From CAWHYG01 sp963833505 (GTDB taxonomy: Bacteria > Eisenbacteria > RBG-16-71-46 > CAIMUX01), in NCBI GenBank assembly GCA_963833505.1, contig CAWHYG010000004.1, positions 372,001 through 436,000 of the forward strand: DNA of 64,000 nucleotides. Reading direction: 5' to 3'. Below are positions 26,001 to 34,219 of this stretch, one piece after another. The notes below the pieces were generated by a model. The model was given only the letters and a program-made list of their open reading frames with translations. It did no database searches and was not told the origin of the DNA. Numbering within the stretch: the stretch's first letter is position 1; each line of letters starts with the position of its first letter. The position numbers and the translations under genes were made by a program.

Positions 26001-26140
26001 TCGAGTGGAACGTCCGATTCGATCCGGAGCCGGTCTTCCGGATGCCCGGCTGCCGCCTCATTCTCGGTGCGGCCCGCGTGTTGGACCAACCGCTCAAGAA
26101 CACGACCGTGGGCTGGGTGGCGGTCAGTTGGCGGCCGTAG
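23063..26140 (+). CDS. Secreted gluzincin-type peptidase with TolB-like propeller and C-terminal barrel
   Basis: A 1025-residue exported protein (signal-like hydrophobic stretch ~50-75 ending APAHAQA; an internal start is possible). Residues ~85-330 are a peptidase_MA-like domain with HEETH at 182-186 and a likely third zinc ligand Glu221 (WVDEGYATL). Residues ~350-680 contain TolB/PD40 propeller blades (VLSPDGKTMAVIL, RFMPDGKSILFVRF, RVSPDGSRIAFVRHEDG, AWSADGSSIFACV). From ~705 to the end amphipathic strands suggest an outer-membrane beta-barrel ending VSWRP. Related proteins with this order occur in Bacteroidota-like groups. It would be an outer-membrane anchored protease or receptor. A CPBP protease gene follows. 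Substrate unknown. Confidence 0.75.
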   Translation: MSRLPSAILRVAMLCRWAGNDGLVPSCSRAARLPRPRSRAEAFLAPRPALTVALASGLALTFGLGLAFSLALMPAPAHAQAASADWRTIETPHFRVHYTAPDEAWTLRVAPRLEAIRARVSAEVGYAPPDIVDVLVMDPIRDANGMALPMLRWPRMILFTSPPGPDSELEDYDDWFQLLITHEETHLAHMLRPSRRPLQRLIGRVLPFGPIAKRAPRWVDEGYATLVEGKLTGFGRPNGTARAAILRQRARAGKLPTYAQMSEDTQTYAGMSMAYLAGSAYLEWLEQRNGPGALDRLWARMTARNDRSFSAAFTGVFGDPPQTLYRRFTAELTWRAMEAERRLAPAAREGELWQDLKWHTEGPVLSPDGKTMAVILRDREKPSRLVVWSTAPDEKADKDWNERNETMLKRDPEDIAPVKTRPLPRHALHELVTRKGAEPMSPRFMPDGKSILFVRFEPAGRMLDNPFLRLCLHPDLFRWTPETGRVERVTHLADVREPDPAPEGAWAVAVRNRNGFSQLVRVDLSSGVVADMTQPSLETVVAEPRVSPDGSRIAFVRHEDGAWSLIVREIASGRESRLPAPVGALVADPAWSADGSSIFACVGQNGFMDVRRFRPDGSGSTPVTAMIGAALAPAPVPDGSGLFFLSLEADGLAIRRISLDAAAQEPPSATLAADLAPAVRPVPPAPQPPYGSAPVAKPRPYGIGRPEFLPLLGGDFSASSRSVEFGLRAGDLLGRMDVVAMGSVGTPAGPRGGSLAAVWRGRPMDFSLQAFDAIEEPSRQPRRVQGLGPDLDLAHRGAELSASWQRWWRITMLGLRGGGLLDRLEPATVGAGVERSAFLSGGLTRTPSLGSWHFSLALTANGAAGRFRDDAWKRVGGVLSAGAARKWLGLQLIWQRDRERDATLAFDRLQLGGAFCSVLPAEATGGRIPVPALPAGILIGDDYESQTARLDLGSLPLFFARHRMGTAGAAFGPWLRLAGIEWNVRFDPEPVFRMPGCRLILGAARVLDQPLKNTTVGWVAVSWRP

Positions 26141-26380
26141 ATGGTCGACGCGGGCCGGGGTGGGCTTCGGCTGGCGGCCGCAGATGGCCGGTCGGGCCGG
26201 GATCAGGACGGCGGGCGAGGCGCCCTCTCGGGTTCAGCGCGCGCTCGGGTCACATTCGGTATTGCCCCGCTCCGCCATCCTGATCGTCCAGAGTGTGGTG
26301 GCGGGGGTATGCCATCGGTTGTCGTACCTGAAAGAAATTCGTCTCTTGTCGGCCGCGAATCGGGACCGGAGGGGGCGCCC

Positions 26381-27253
26381 GTGATCCGGAACGCTCTGGC
26401 AGTTGCGCGGCACGCGCTGATCGGACTCCTGGTGATGGTCCTGGTCACCGCGCCGTGGTCGATCCTGGCGCCTTGGAACCTCCGACTCTCTCCTCACGCG
26501 GCCTGGGCGATTCCAGTCACGGCGGCTTATTTAGCTGTGCTTCTCCTGTACTTGCAGGGGCGAGGCTGGCCGTCTTCCACCGCCGGCCTCCGACGCCGGC
26601 ATCTTCGCGCGCGATTCCCGGGGCTGCGAGCTTTGGCCTGGGCGCTTCTTGCGGGGGCGGCCTCTGTCGCCTCCCTCTGGTTTGTTTTCGCGGCCGCGGG
26701 CGGGTTCGCTCGGGCTCCGGCTCCCGGATGTGAGGCGGCGCTCAGCCCCGGATTTCTCATCGCCTTCGTGGTCGCGAGTGCCGCGGTCACGGCGATCGGA
26801 GAGGAGGCCGGCCTGCGGGGATTCATGCAGGCTCCGTTGGAAGCGCAAGTCGGGGCGAAGACGGCGATCGCCGCGACCTCCGTCTTGTTTGTGCTGATCC
26901 ACGCCAGCCACGGCCTGCGATCGCTGGCCCTCTACGCGCCGTTCTACCTTGCCGCCGGCATCGTCTACGGAACGCTCGCCTGTCTCACGCGTTCGATCCT
27001 GCCCTCGCTGCTTCTCCACTTTCTCGGAGACATCGGGCTGTTCGCTCTTCGCACCTCTTTGATCCGCATTTCGCCGGTCCACGGGACTCCGGTCCTCCTG
27101 TGCGTGGCCGGCGCGACGATCTGCGCGCTCGGCGGCGTCCTCGGATTCGTGCGACTGGCGATGGTCACCGCCTCCGACCGGAGGCAGGCGCGGGACTCGG
27201 AGCGCCGCTCCGATCGGGCCGCCCCCGCACCCGGCGGCTCCGGCAGTGCCTGA
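26381..27253 (+). CDS. CPBP family intramembrane metalloprotease
   Basis: From GTG 26381 (GGAGGGGG ribosome site) the protein has 290 residues; ATG 26309 is an alternative start in the same frame. It has several transmembrane segments and the CPBP/Abi signature: EEAGLRGFMQAPL (EExxxR), then VLFVLIHASHG (FxxxH) and LHFLGD (HxxxN/D-like). CPBP proteins include CAAX-type prenyl proteases and bacteriocin-immunity proteins, acting within the inner membrane. The C-terminal tail is Arg/Ala/Pro-rich and probably cytoplasmic. It is co-directional with the upstream secreted peptidase but separated by ~240 bp. Specific substrate cannot be told. Confidence 0.82.
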   Translation: MIRNALAVARHALIGLLVMVLVTAPWSILAPWNLRLSPHAAWAIPVTAAYLAVLLLYLQGRGWPSSTAGLRRRHLRARFPGLRALAWALLAGAASVASLWFVFAAAGGFARAPAPGCEAALSPGFLIAFVVASAAVTAIGEEAGLRGFMQAPLEAQVGAKTAIAATSVLFVLIHASHGLRSLALYAPFYLAAGIVYGTLACLTRSILPSLLLHFLGDIGLFALRTSLIRISPVHGTPVLLCVAGATICALGGVLGFVRLAMVTASDRRQARDSERRSDRAAPAPGGSGSA

Positions 27254-27380
27254 CGCCCGATCGGAGCTTCAGACAGCAAGGCGCCCCGGGGTTTGACAAC
27301 CGGATCGGGGTCCGGCCAGCGATGTCCTCTCGGGGCCCGACGCCCGAGCCCAGGTGAAGCGGCGGTACCTTCTCCGAGGT

Positions 27381-27410
27381 CTTGACATGGTCGGGGATCC
27401 CCCGGGATAA
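27381..27410 (+). promoter_or_regulatory. Strong sigma70-type promoter with a palindrome in the spacer
   Basis: A perfect TTGACA (27381-27386) and GATAAT (27405-27410) are separated by 18 bp. The spacer contains the 10-bp palindrome GGGGATCCCC (27392-27401), well placed for a repressor or activator. A start near 27417 would give a leader of ~100 nt before the barrel protein ATG at 27515. Confidence 0.7.
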
Positions 27411-27514
27411 TTCCCTGAAGTTGTTGCGATCCGTTTTCATAGTCCGCACGCGGGCTATCGGATAGTCCGGAGACGGATCCACGACCAAGTATCCTGCAAT
27501 GGAAGGGAGTCCCC

Positions 27515-28200
27515 ATGAATCGATGGGTTCTGATGATCATTGTCCTGGCCGCGGCTGCCTGCCTCGTGCCCGCTTCCGGACAAGCCAAGACGCCGGTGCT
27601 GATCGGGTTCGGATTCAATCTGAACGGAGCCAACGTCTCCTTCGACAACCTTCAGCAGGGAGAGGACAACTCCATGCGGTGGGGGATCGCCCTCGGCGGG
27701 CGGATTTCCTTCCCGCTCAGCTCGATGTTCGCCATCGACAGCGGCTTGAACTACTCGATGAAAGGAACGGATCTCACGTATCAGGGCGTCTTCGTCCTTT
27801 CGGACAACGCGCAGCACAACCTGAACTTGACGAGCTCAGAGAAGCTGGGATATCTGACGGTCCCGATCATGGCGAAGTTCATCATCCCGGTGACCGGCAT
27901 GGTTCATCCGTACCTCAAGGCCGGTCCCGAGATCGGGATCTGCGTCTCCAAAAGGAGAGCACCGACGGAACCATCGACGGCCAGCCCTATAGCGAATCGA
28001 GCAGCATCAGCGACCAAGTCAAGACCTTCGACCTCGGGCTCAACTTCCGGGGAGGAGCGGACTTCAACCTCACGCCGAAGATGGATCTCTTCGGCGATCT
28101 GGGATACGGTCTCGGCCTCCTGAATATCTCCAAGATCGAGGGCAGCACCAACCACAACCGGCTTTTCGACATCGGCGTCGGCCTCATGTTCCACATCTGA
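27515..28200 (+). pseudogene. Outer-membrane beta-barrel protein (PorT/OMP_b-brl type), frameshifted
   Basis: The protein starts with a signal peptide (MNRWVLMIIVLAAAACLVPASGQA) and shows the small-barrel pattern of OMP_b-brl_2-like proteins: IGFGFNLNGANVSF, GIALGGRISFPLSSMFAIDSG, LGYLTVPIMAKF, VHPYLKAGPEIG. At AAAA (27950-27953) the frame breaks; the second frame continues ESTDGTIDG, VKTFDLGLNFRGGADFN, and ends NRLFDIGVGLMFHI at 28200. One added A gives an unbroken protein of about 228 residues. A good promoter and a terminator hairpin frame the gene, and both halves are well preserved, so a recent mutation or a sequencing error is more likely than old decay. Confidence 0.78.
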
Positions 28201-28209
28201 GCCGGGCTC

Positions 28210-28246
28210 GGGGGCGGCCGATCATCCGGCGGCCCCCTATCTCTTT
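28210..28246 (+). terminator. Probable Rho-independent terminator after the barrel protein
   Basis: A G+C-rich hairpin: the GGGGGC arm at 28210-28215 pairs with the GCCCCC arm at 28232-28237, continued by GGCC/GGCC-type pairing across one mismatch and a short ATCATC loop. It is followed by TATCTCTTT. It lies 10 bp past the stop. Confidence 0.6.
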
Positions 28247-28316
28247 GCCGATCCTGCGTCTCCCCTCGTCATGCTACGATCGCGTGGCCCGGGCGAACCC
28301 GGAAGGGAGACCATAG

Positions 28317-29960
28317 ATGTCGCATTCCAGACGGCCAGCCGCCGCCGGTGCCGCAGGACCATCCGCCGGGCCGTCGGATTCGTCCGCGCCGGACATCTCC
28401 GGCCGGGAGAAACCGGATCGCGGCGAAACGCCCGCCGGGGAGCTGCATTTCATCGAGCCTGACGGAAGCAACCGCGAGGAGATCCGGCAGCTCGGCTACC
28501 GCTTCGTTGACCTGCTGGTGGACTCCGCCTCGCAAGCCGGGAATCGCCCTCCGTTGGATCGGGATCCGGGGCCCGCGGTTGGCCCCTATCACCCTTCCGA
28601 GACCGGACGATCGATCGACTCGCTGCTCGACGAGATCCGGGAAATGCTGAACCGCGGGATGAACCCGGCGCATCCGGGTTATCTCGGGCACATGGATTCG
28701 ATCGCCTCGACGGTCGGGATCTTCTCCGACGCTCTCGTCTCCGCCCTCAACAACAACATGCTCGCCTGGGAGATGTCCCCCGTCTTCACGGAGATGGAAC
28801 GGCGCGTGATGTCGTGGGCCTGTTCGCTCTTCGGTCTCGACCAGGGCCCGGGCGACGATAGCGCGGCGGAGATCAGCCGCCGTGGGATGGGGCCGATCGG
28901 ACAGATGGTCAGCGGCGGAACGCTGGCGAACATCACGGCTCTTCTGGTCGCTCGCAACGCGCGGGGCGGCGATGAGGTCGCCGGGCTCGGGCTGGCCGCT
29001 TCGGAGCGCCGGCTGGTCTTTCTCGCTTCCGAGAACGCCCACTTTTCCTTCCAGAAAGCGGCGAACATCCTCGGCCTGGGCCGCGAGGCCTGGATCCGGA
29101 TCCCCGCGGACGAACGCGGGCGGGTGCGGGTCGAGCTGATGGAAGAAGAGATCCGCCGCGTCCGCGACGAAGGCAAGCAGCCGTTCTGCCTGGTCGGGGT
29201 CGCCGGCACCACCGTGACCGGATCGCTCGATCCGCTGGAAGAGATCGGCGCCCTGGCGCGCCGCGAAGGGCTGTGGTTCCACGTCGACGCGGCCTACGGC
29301 GGCGCCATCGCCCTGTCCGAGAATCTGCGGCCACGCCTCCGCGGCATCGAGGCGGCCGATTCGATCACCTTCAATCCGCAGAAGTGGCTGTTCGTGCCCA
29401 AGACCTGCGCCTCGATCCTCTTTCGGAACGGAGAGGAAGTCAGCCGGCACCTGCGGGAGCCGTTCGTCTACGGCACGTCGAACCGCGCGCTCAGCGGCGG
29501 TTCCACGCGCGTCAACCTGGGTGAGTGGACGCTTCAGGGGACGCGGCGCGTCGACGTGCTCAAGCTCTACCTGACGCTCGAGCACCTCGGACAGGAGCGG
29601 CTCGCGCGCATGATCGAGACCAACTGCCGGGCCGCGGCTCGTCTGGCCTCGGCGATCGCGTCGCATCCCGATCTGGAGCTGGTGTCGGAGCCGGACCTCA
29701 ACATCGTCTGCTTCCGCCACCGCGGATCGCCCAATCGTCCGGAGTGGGTCGAGGATCAATCGCCGCTGGACCGGCTGAACGCCCGCATCCAAGAACGGGT
29801 CGAGCGGATCGGCCACGCCTGGCTGAGCCTTCCCCGGTATCGGAAACAGAGCATCCTGCGCGCCGTCATCCTGCATCCGCGCTGCGATGACGCCCTGCTG
29901 GACCGGATGCTTGCCGAGGTCCGGCAGATCGGCGAGGAGCTGATCCGCACGGACGGGTAA
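28317..29960 (+). CDS. PLP-dependent group II decarboxylase
   Basis: The 547-residue protein belongs to the pyridoxal-dependent decarboxylase family (PF00282: aromatic amino acid, glutamate and related decarboxylases). Typical parts: NPAHPGYLGHMDS, the SGGTLANITALLVAR cofactor region, FHVDAAYGG (Asp contacting the pyridine N) and FNPQKW with the PLP lysine at residue 356. The first ~45 residues are a Pro/Ala/Ser-rich extension not usual in the family. GGGAG lies upstream of the ATG. The enzyme would remove the alpha-carboxyl of an amino acid in the cytoplasm; specificity cannot be read from the motifs. It stands alone between the barrel protein and a convergent macrodomain gene. Confidence 0.88.
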   Translation: MSHSRRPAAAGAAGPSAGPSDSSAPDISGREKPDRGETPAGELHFIEPDGSNREEIRQLGYRFVDLLVDSASQAGNRPPLDRDPGPAVGPYHPSETGRSIDSLLDEIREMLNRGMNPAHPGYLGHMDSIASTVGIFSDALVSALNNNMLAWEMSPVFTEMERRVMSWACSLFGLDQGPGDDSAAEISRRGMGPIGQMVSGGTLANITALLVARNARGGDEVAGLGLAASERRLVFLASENAHFSFQKAANILGLGREAWIRIPADERGRVRVELMEEEIRRVRDEGKQPFCLVGVAGTTVTGSLDPLEEIGALARREGLWFHVDAAYGGAIALSENLRPRLRGIEAADSITFNPQKWLFVPKTCASILFRNGEEVSRHLREPFVYGTSNRALSGGSTRVNLGEWTLQGTRRVDVLKLYLTLEHLGQERLARMIETNCRAAARLASAIASHPDLELVSEPDLNIVCFRHRGSPNRPEWVEDQSPLDRLNARIQERVERIGHAWLSLPRYRKQSILRAVILHPRCDDALLDRMLAEVRQIGEELIRTDG

Positions 29961-30089
29961 CCCACCTTTCAACTGCGGAGGTTGAGCTCGACATGGCGGT
30001 TTCTCCGACGGTCCGTGGGGCGACGCCCCGCGCGAAACGGCCGCGACACCTCAAACAGACGGCGGGCGCCGAACCGCCGTGACGCCGCG

Positions 30090-30644
30090 TCAGATCCCTC
30101 CGAGGATCCCCTCCCCGGCTCTCTTGAACCGCTCGAACGTGCCGGCATCGAAAAGGACGAAGCGAACCAGGCGGATCGTGGTGGCGCCCTCCAGGTGCGC
30201 CTTGGCCTCGGAGAGCGCAATGCGGGCGGCGGGATCGATCGGATAGCCGAAGGCTCCGGTCGAAAGCGACGGGAACGCGATCGAGGCGATACCCCGCTGG
30301 GCACCGATCTCGAGGCTCGTCCGGTAGGCGGAGCGAAGCAGCTCCGGCTCTCCCTGACCGCCTCCGTGCCAGACCGGACCGACCGCGTGGATGACGAACC
30401 CGGCCCGAAGGCCGAAGCCCGGAGTCAGCACCGCCGAGCCGGTGGGACAACCTCCGATCGCGCGACAGGCTTTCATCAGCTCCGGTCCGGCCGCGGCGTG
30501 GATGGCGCCGTCGACGCCTCCCCCTCCCGCCAGCCTTGAATTCGCCGCGTTCACGACGGCATCGACCGATTGGCGAGTGATGTCCCCCTGCACCAAGGTG
30601 ATTTCGCCGTGGCCGACCTGGAATGTGATCTCGTTCATCGTCAC
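30090..30644 (-). CDS. Macrodomain protein (O-acetyl-ADP-ribose deacetylase-like)
   Basis: A 184-residue single macrodomain of the YmdB/MacroD type. Seen: VQGDITRQSVDAVVNAANSR, the ADP-ribose loop GGGGVDGAIHAAAG, PTGSAVLTPGFGL, VIHAVGPVW and SLSTGAFGYP. Members bind ADP-ribose and hydrolyse O-acetyl-ADP-ribose or mono-ADP-ribosyl groups. GAGG precedes the start. It follows the PF04020 membrane protein gene in the same direction after ~145 bp. Interestingly, it lies 4 kb from a Fic-family gene, but nothing shows a functional link; Fic proteins mostly AMPylate. Confidence 0.93.
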   Translation of the reverse strand: MTMNEITFQVGHGEITLVQGDITRQSVDAVVNAANSRLAGGGGVDGAIHAAAGPELMKACRAIGGCPTGSAVLTPGFGLRAGFVIHAVGPVWHGGGQGEPELLRSAYRTSLEIGAQRGIASIAFPSLSTGAFGYPIDPAARIALSEAKAHLEGATTIRLVRFVLFDAGTFERFKRAGEGILGGI

Positions 30645-30789
30645 ATCCTCACGATCCGAAACGTCGGTCCACGTCCTTCGCCGAACGCGGCGCCCTGGTC
30701 TCCCCTACCCAATCCACCGCCATCTGCTCCGCTCGCCCCTCGGCGGCACCGGCTTGACCTCGCTTCAGTCACCGGCGTCTTCGTATCCC

Positions 30790-31155
30790 CTAGTCTTCCT
30801 GAGCCCGCTCCCGCACGTCTTTGACCAGCCAGTTGAGCAAGGCCGAAACGATCGCCAGAACGACCGCTCCGATCAGGGCGGGACGGAAGCCGTCGATCCG
30901 GAACGACTTCACGATCCACGACACCCCTTTGAGCATGAAGGCGTTGATGACGAAGGTGAAGAGTCCCAGGGTCAGCAGGTTGATCGGCAGGGTGAGCAGG
31001 ATGAGGATCGGCCGGATGATCGCATTGAGAATCCCGAGGATCAGGGCGGCCGCCAGGAGGCCGGAGAGGCTTCCTCGATGAATGCCGGGGACGACCCAGG
31101 CGGTGACGCCGAGCGCGGCCGCGCTGATGACGAAACGGACGATGAGTCCTCGCAT
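30790..31155 (-). CDS. PF04020 (YvlD-like, 'phage holin family') membrane protein
   Basis: The start is ATG 31155, preceded by GGAGGG; upstream codons of the same frame lack family character. The 121-residue protein has four predicted transmembrane helices (VRFVISAAALGVTAWVV; LLAAALILGILNAIIRPILILLTLP; LLTLGLFTFVINAFML; ALIGAVVLAIVSALLNWLV) and the NAIIRPIL...LPINLLTLGLF pattern of PF04020. Homologues are widespread inner-membrane proteins annotated as holin-like, with roles suggested in envelope stress, not phage lysis. The upstream ~280 bp to the DUF5989 gene should hold its promoter; I see no clear one. Confidence 0.88.
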   Translation of the reverse strand: MRGLIVRFVISAAALGVTAWVVPGIHRGSLSGLLAAALILGILNAIIRPILILLTLPINLLTLGLFTFVINAFMLKGVSWIVKSFRIDGFRPALIGAVVLAIVSALLNWLVKDVRERAQED

Positions 31156-31434
31156 GAACGAGCCCTCCGAGGCGCAGCGAGTACGCCGGGGTTCTGGCCT
31201 CAAGCCCATGGGACAACACGGCTCCCGGAGCTTGCGCGACAACGCGGCCGGGGGACTCGCAACCGGCGGCGCGAGACCGGTGCCGGATGGTCCCGCTAGA
31301 GAATCCGCGCACGGCAAACGGGTGTCAAGACTGACGGACGGGCTGACGGACGGGCTCGGCGGCGCAGGGAGACAGCCGGACGCATCGGACCGACGAGGCG
31401 GACGGGCCCAAGGGCGTGGCGTTTGGAAGCGCGG

Positions 31435-31584
31435 CTAGAACAGCGCGTAGATGAAGGGCGCGAGAGCAGAGCCCTGAGCCAGGACCAGCACGATCCCCAG
31501 CACGACGAGCATGATGATGAGCGGGGCCAGCCACCAGCGCTTCCCTTCCTTCAGGAAGAGCCAAAGCTCTTTCATGATGCTCAT
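31435..31584 (-). CDS. DUF5989 family small membrane protein
   Basis: A 49-residue protein starting at ATG 31584. The sequence MKELWLFLKEGKRWWLAPL, one transmembrane helix and the ending LVLAQGSALAPFIYALF fit DUF5989 closely. In other genomes this small protein is found with a SxtJ-like membrane protein, a carbamoyltransferase and an SGNH hydrolase. Here only an SGNH-TPR gene lies beside it, in the opposite direction 350 bp away; the carbamoyltransferase and SxtJ are not in the window. Function unknown. Confidence 0.82.
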   Translation of the reverse strand: MSIMKELWLFLKEGKRWWLAPLIIMLVVLGIVLVLAQGSALAPFIYALF

Positions 31585-31936
31585 TCGGCTCAAGGTCGGC
31601 GCTCCTTCTGAAACCAGGAAGTCGGGCTGATCGCGTCTCTGTTGATTATCGACCAGAATCCTGCCGTTGCCAAGAGCCGCAGCAGGCTTTGGGCCGCAGC
31701 GGCCTTCGGCGCGGCAGCGGGCATTCGGCCCCGACGGTGTTCGGCCCGGAAGCGTCAGGCGTGGCTGGAGGGCGTTCGGCCGCACGGGATTCCGCGCAGC
31801 CGCAACCGTGAAGGCCTACGCAGTAAGGCCGGCGACGTCCGGCAACGTGCACCGACGGCGCCGGCGATTGCCCCGGGTCCGGTCCGAGACGGAACGCGTG
31901 CGAAGCCCGGTCGTCGCGGGGCATACTCACGACGCC
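31585..31936. other. Divergent intergenic region, DUF5989 / SGNH-TPR
   Basis: These 352 bp hold no supported gene, although the SGNH-TPR frame is open through much of it. The sequence is G+C-rich with several short copies of TTCGGCC (around 31711-31790). It should carry promoters for both flanking genes, but no convincing -35/-10 pair was found. Confidence 0.4.
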
Positions 31937-34036
31937 ATGTCCAGGCCGAGAAACCACAGCTCCGGGAGCGGGGGGAACTCGCGGGATGCTCGTTCCTCAA
32001 AGCCAGGTCCGACGCCTCGCCCCTCGCGCCGCCGGACCGTCGGCTCGTCTCTGACCTTCCGCCGCAAGGCGCTCCTTGCGCTCTTCGGCATCGTTCTTGG
32101 AATGGCTGCGATCGTAGGTCTCGATCTGGTCCTGCGGCTGGTCGGATACGGGTCCGACCTGCACCTCTTCACCGAGACCGAGGTCCTGGGCCGGAAGGTC
32201 TGGGAAATCAACCGGGATGTCGCGCTCCGATTCTTCCCGAAGGAGATGGCCCGGCGTCCGAGCTACTCCCGCTTTCCCGCGGTCAAGGCTCCCGGCACCT
32301 ATCGGGTGTTCTCTCTCGGCGAGTCCACCACCGCGGGCGACCCGTACGGAGCCGAGGCCTCCTACTCGGCGTTTCTCCAGGAGATGCTCCGGGACGCCTA
32401 CCCGAACCGGTCGATCGAGGTCGTGAACTGCGGAATCGTGGCGATATCCACGATCGACATCCTGGATCTTCTGCCGGAGATCCTCCAACACGAGCCCGAC
32501 GCCATCCTGATCTATGCCGGCCACAACGAGGCGTACGGCGTGGACGCGGTTCTCTCCGGAGTGCGCGGAACGGTCTCCTCGCGCCGGGTGATGAAGGCCC
32601 GGCTCTGGATCCGGAACACGCGGGTCGGCCGTCTCGCCCAGGATGTCCTGTACAAGCTGCGGACGCGTCCGCGAACGGCCCCGAAGAACTTCGGAATGGA
32701 GCTGATGCAGGGAAAGGTGCTGCCATGCGAGAGCCGGCTGCACCGGCGGATGCTCGAGATCTATCGCGAGAACCTGGAGGAGATGATCGCGATGGCCCGC
32801 CGGCGCGGAGTGGACGTGATCCTGTGCACGGAGGTCGCCAACCTGCGGGACCAATCGCCGTTCGGTTCGGCGCACGGCCCGGGATTCTCGTCGGTCCCCT
32901 CGAGCGCCTGGGACCGCGCGTTCGATGCGGGCGAGGCCGCCATGAAGGTCGGCCGGCCCGATGAGGCCCTGGGATTCCTGAAGCAGGCGGAAGGCGTCGA
33001 TTCGTGCTATGCAGAGCTTCGCTTCCGCGCCGCCCGCTGCCTGGATGGAGCCGACCACGGGCACGACGGGACGCCGCCAACCGCGTCCGACAGCAGCAGG
33101 ACGGCGATCCCTGCATCGCGCATAGGCTCCATTCTCGAGCCGGCGAACCGCGAATACCAGGCCGCCCTCGACGAGGACATCGTACCTTTCCGGGCCTGCT
33201 CCGATGAAAACGCGATCGTGCGGTCGGTCGCGGCGGCGAACGCCGGCCCGCACTTCCTGCTCGTCGACCTCGAACGGGATCTTGCCCGGGCCTCTCCCGA
33301 CGGCATTCCCGGCCGCGAGTTCATGACCGAGCACGTCCACCCCTACATCCGCGGCCACGCCTTCCTGGCTGATCGGATCTGCCGGACCTTTGCGGAAAGC
33401 CAGCTCGGCGCCCGGCTCGGTGCGGCCGACCTCTCCCGGCTCGGAACCGCGGATGCCTACATGAGCCGCCTTGGCCTGTCGGACGGCGACGAGGCCGCCG
33501 GGCTCGTTCTCACCCTCAACTACAAGCTCACCCGATGGCCTTTCACCGGCGCCTACGAGAACCAGGCCGCCCAGGACTACCTCCGGGTGCGCATCCAGCA
33601 GATTGCGCACGGACTCGATCCGATCACCACCGACGTCCTCTCGGACTTCGCCACCGGACGTCTTCCGGAGGGATACGACTACGGGTATCGCCACCAGGAG
33701 ATCGCCGCCCGGGCGATGGCCGCGCACGATTTCGGGATGGCCATCAGCGAGTTCCGTCTCTGCGAGCGCTACTGGGGACCGCACGCGGAGCTGACGGCGA
33801 ACATGGCGCAGGCCTTCCTGCTCGAAAAGAACTACGCCGAGGCCGACAGCCTCTGCGACCTGGCGCAGTCGCTTGACCCCGCGCTCGCGCGGGTGCATTA
33901 CCTCCGCGGCGTTCTTCGGACGGATCAGAACCAGCCGGATGAGGCGGCGGGCGAGCTCCGCGAGTATCTTCGACTCGATCCCAACGGCGACCACGCCGCG
34001 GCGGCGCGGCGGATGCTGCAGCAGCTCGGGGGCTGA
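31937..34036 (+). CDS. Membrane-anchored SGNH/GDSL hydrolase with C-terminal TPR (paralogue 1)
   Basis: From ATG 31937 (699 residues): a basic, Ser/Pro-rich cytoplasmic start, one transmembrane helix (~50-70: ALLALFGIVLGMAAIVGLDLVL), then an SGNH domain with the nucleophile motif SLGESTTAGDPYG, the block III motif YAGHNEAYG and the late MTEHVHP with the catalytic His. C-terminal to this, alpha-helical TPR-like units (FRLCERYWGPHAELTANMAQAFLLEKNYAEADSLCDLA, YLRGVLRTDQNQPDEAAGELREYL). The family hydrolyses or transfers acyl groups; acting on envelope polysaccharide is plausible given the anchor. A full-length paralogue is at 46790-48787. Neighbouring DUF5989 is a known companion. Confidence 0.85.
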   Translation: MSRPRNHSSGSGGNSRDARSSKPGPTPRPSRRRTVGSSLTFRRKALLALFGIVLGMAAIVGLDLVLRLVGYGSDLHLFTETEVLGRKVWEINRDVALRFFPKEMARRPSYSRFPAVKAPGTYRVFSLGESTTAGDPYGAEASYSAFLQEMLRDAYPNRSIEVVNCGIVAISTIDILDLLPEILQHEPDAILIYAGHNEAYGVDAVLSGVRGTVSSRRVMKARLWIRNTRVGRLAQDVLYKLRTRPRTAPKNFGMELMQGKVLPCESRLHRRMLEIYRENLEEMIAMARRRGVDVILCTEVANLRDQSPFGSAHGPGFSSVPSSAWDRAFDAGEAAMKVGRPDEALGFLKQAEGVDSCYAELRFRAARCLDGADHGHDGTPPTASDSSRTAIPASRIGSILEPANREYQAALDEDIVPFRACSDENAIVRSVAAANAGPHFLLVDLERDLARASPDGIPGREFMTEHVHPYIRGHAFLADRICRTFAESQLGARLGAADLSRLGTADAYMSRLGLSDGDEAAGLVLTLNYKLTRWPFTGAYENQAAQDYLRVRIQQIAHGLDPITTDVLSDFATGRLPEGYDYGYRHQEIAARAMAAHDFGMAISEFRLCERYWGPHAELTANMAQAFLLEKNYAEADSLCDLAQSLDPALARVHYLRGVLRTDQNQPDEAAGELREYLRLDPNGDHAAAARRMLQQLGG

Positions 34037-34079
34037 TTCACCGGATTTCGGGGCGTGGCGGCGCTCGGCGGTTCATCCA

Positions 34080-34219
34080 CTGGCCGGCCCTGGATGCCAT
34101 CGTCCGCGACCGGCGCCCGATTCAGCAGGTCCATGTTCTGAGAGGCCCTCGCCCGGCTGACCCCGCCGAGCCTGGCGATGTCTGCATGGTCCTGCACGGC
34201 GCCCTCGGGCCGATGGAGG
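34080..34219 (-). pseudogene. Remnant of a recombinase/resolvase-associated HTH protein
   Basis: On the minus strand, GAVQDHADIARLGGVSRARA and then SQNMDLLNRAP resemble the HTH segment of phage/transposon recombinase proteins (typically ...DQAELARLGHVSRARVTQI...NLLNLAP). The homology covers only ~45 residues, the following sequence is unrelated, and there is no proper start. It is probably a leftover of a mobile element directly beside the Fic gene. Confidence 0.45.

Noticed and set aside
31997..33994. 665-codon leftward open frame
   Set aside because: Antisense to the SGNH-TPR protein, which has all catalytic motifs on the plus strand.
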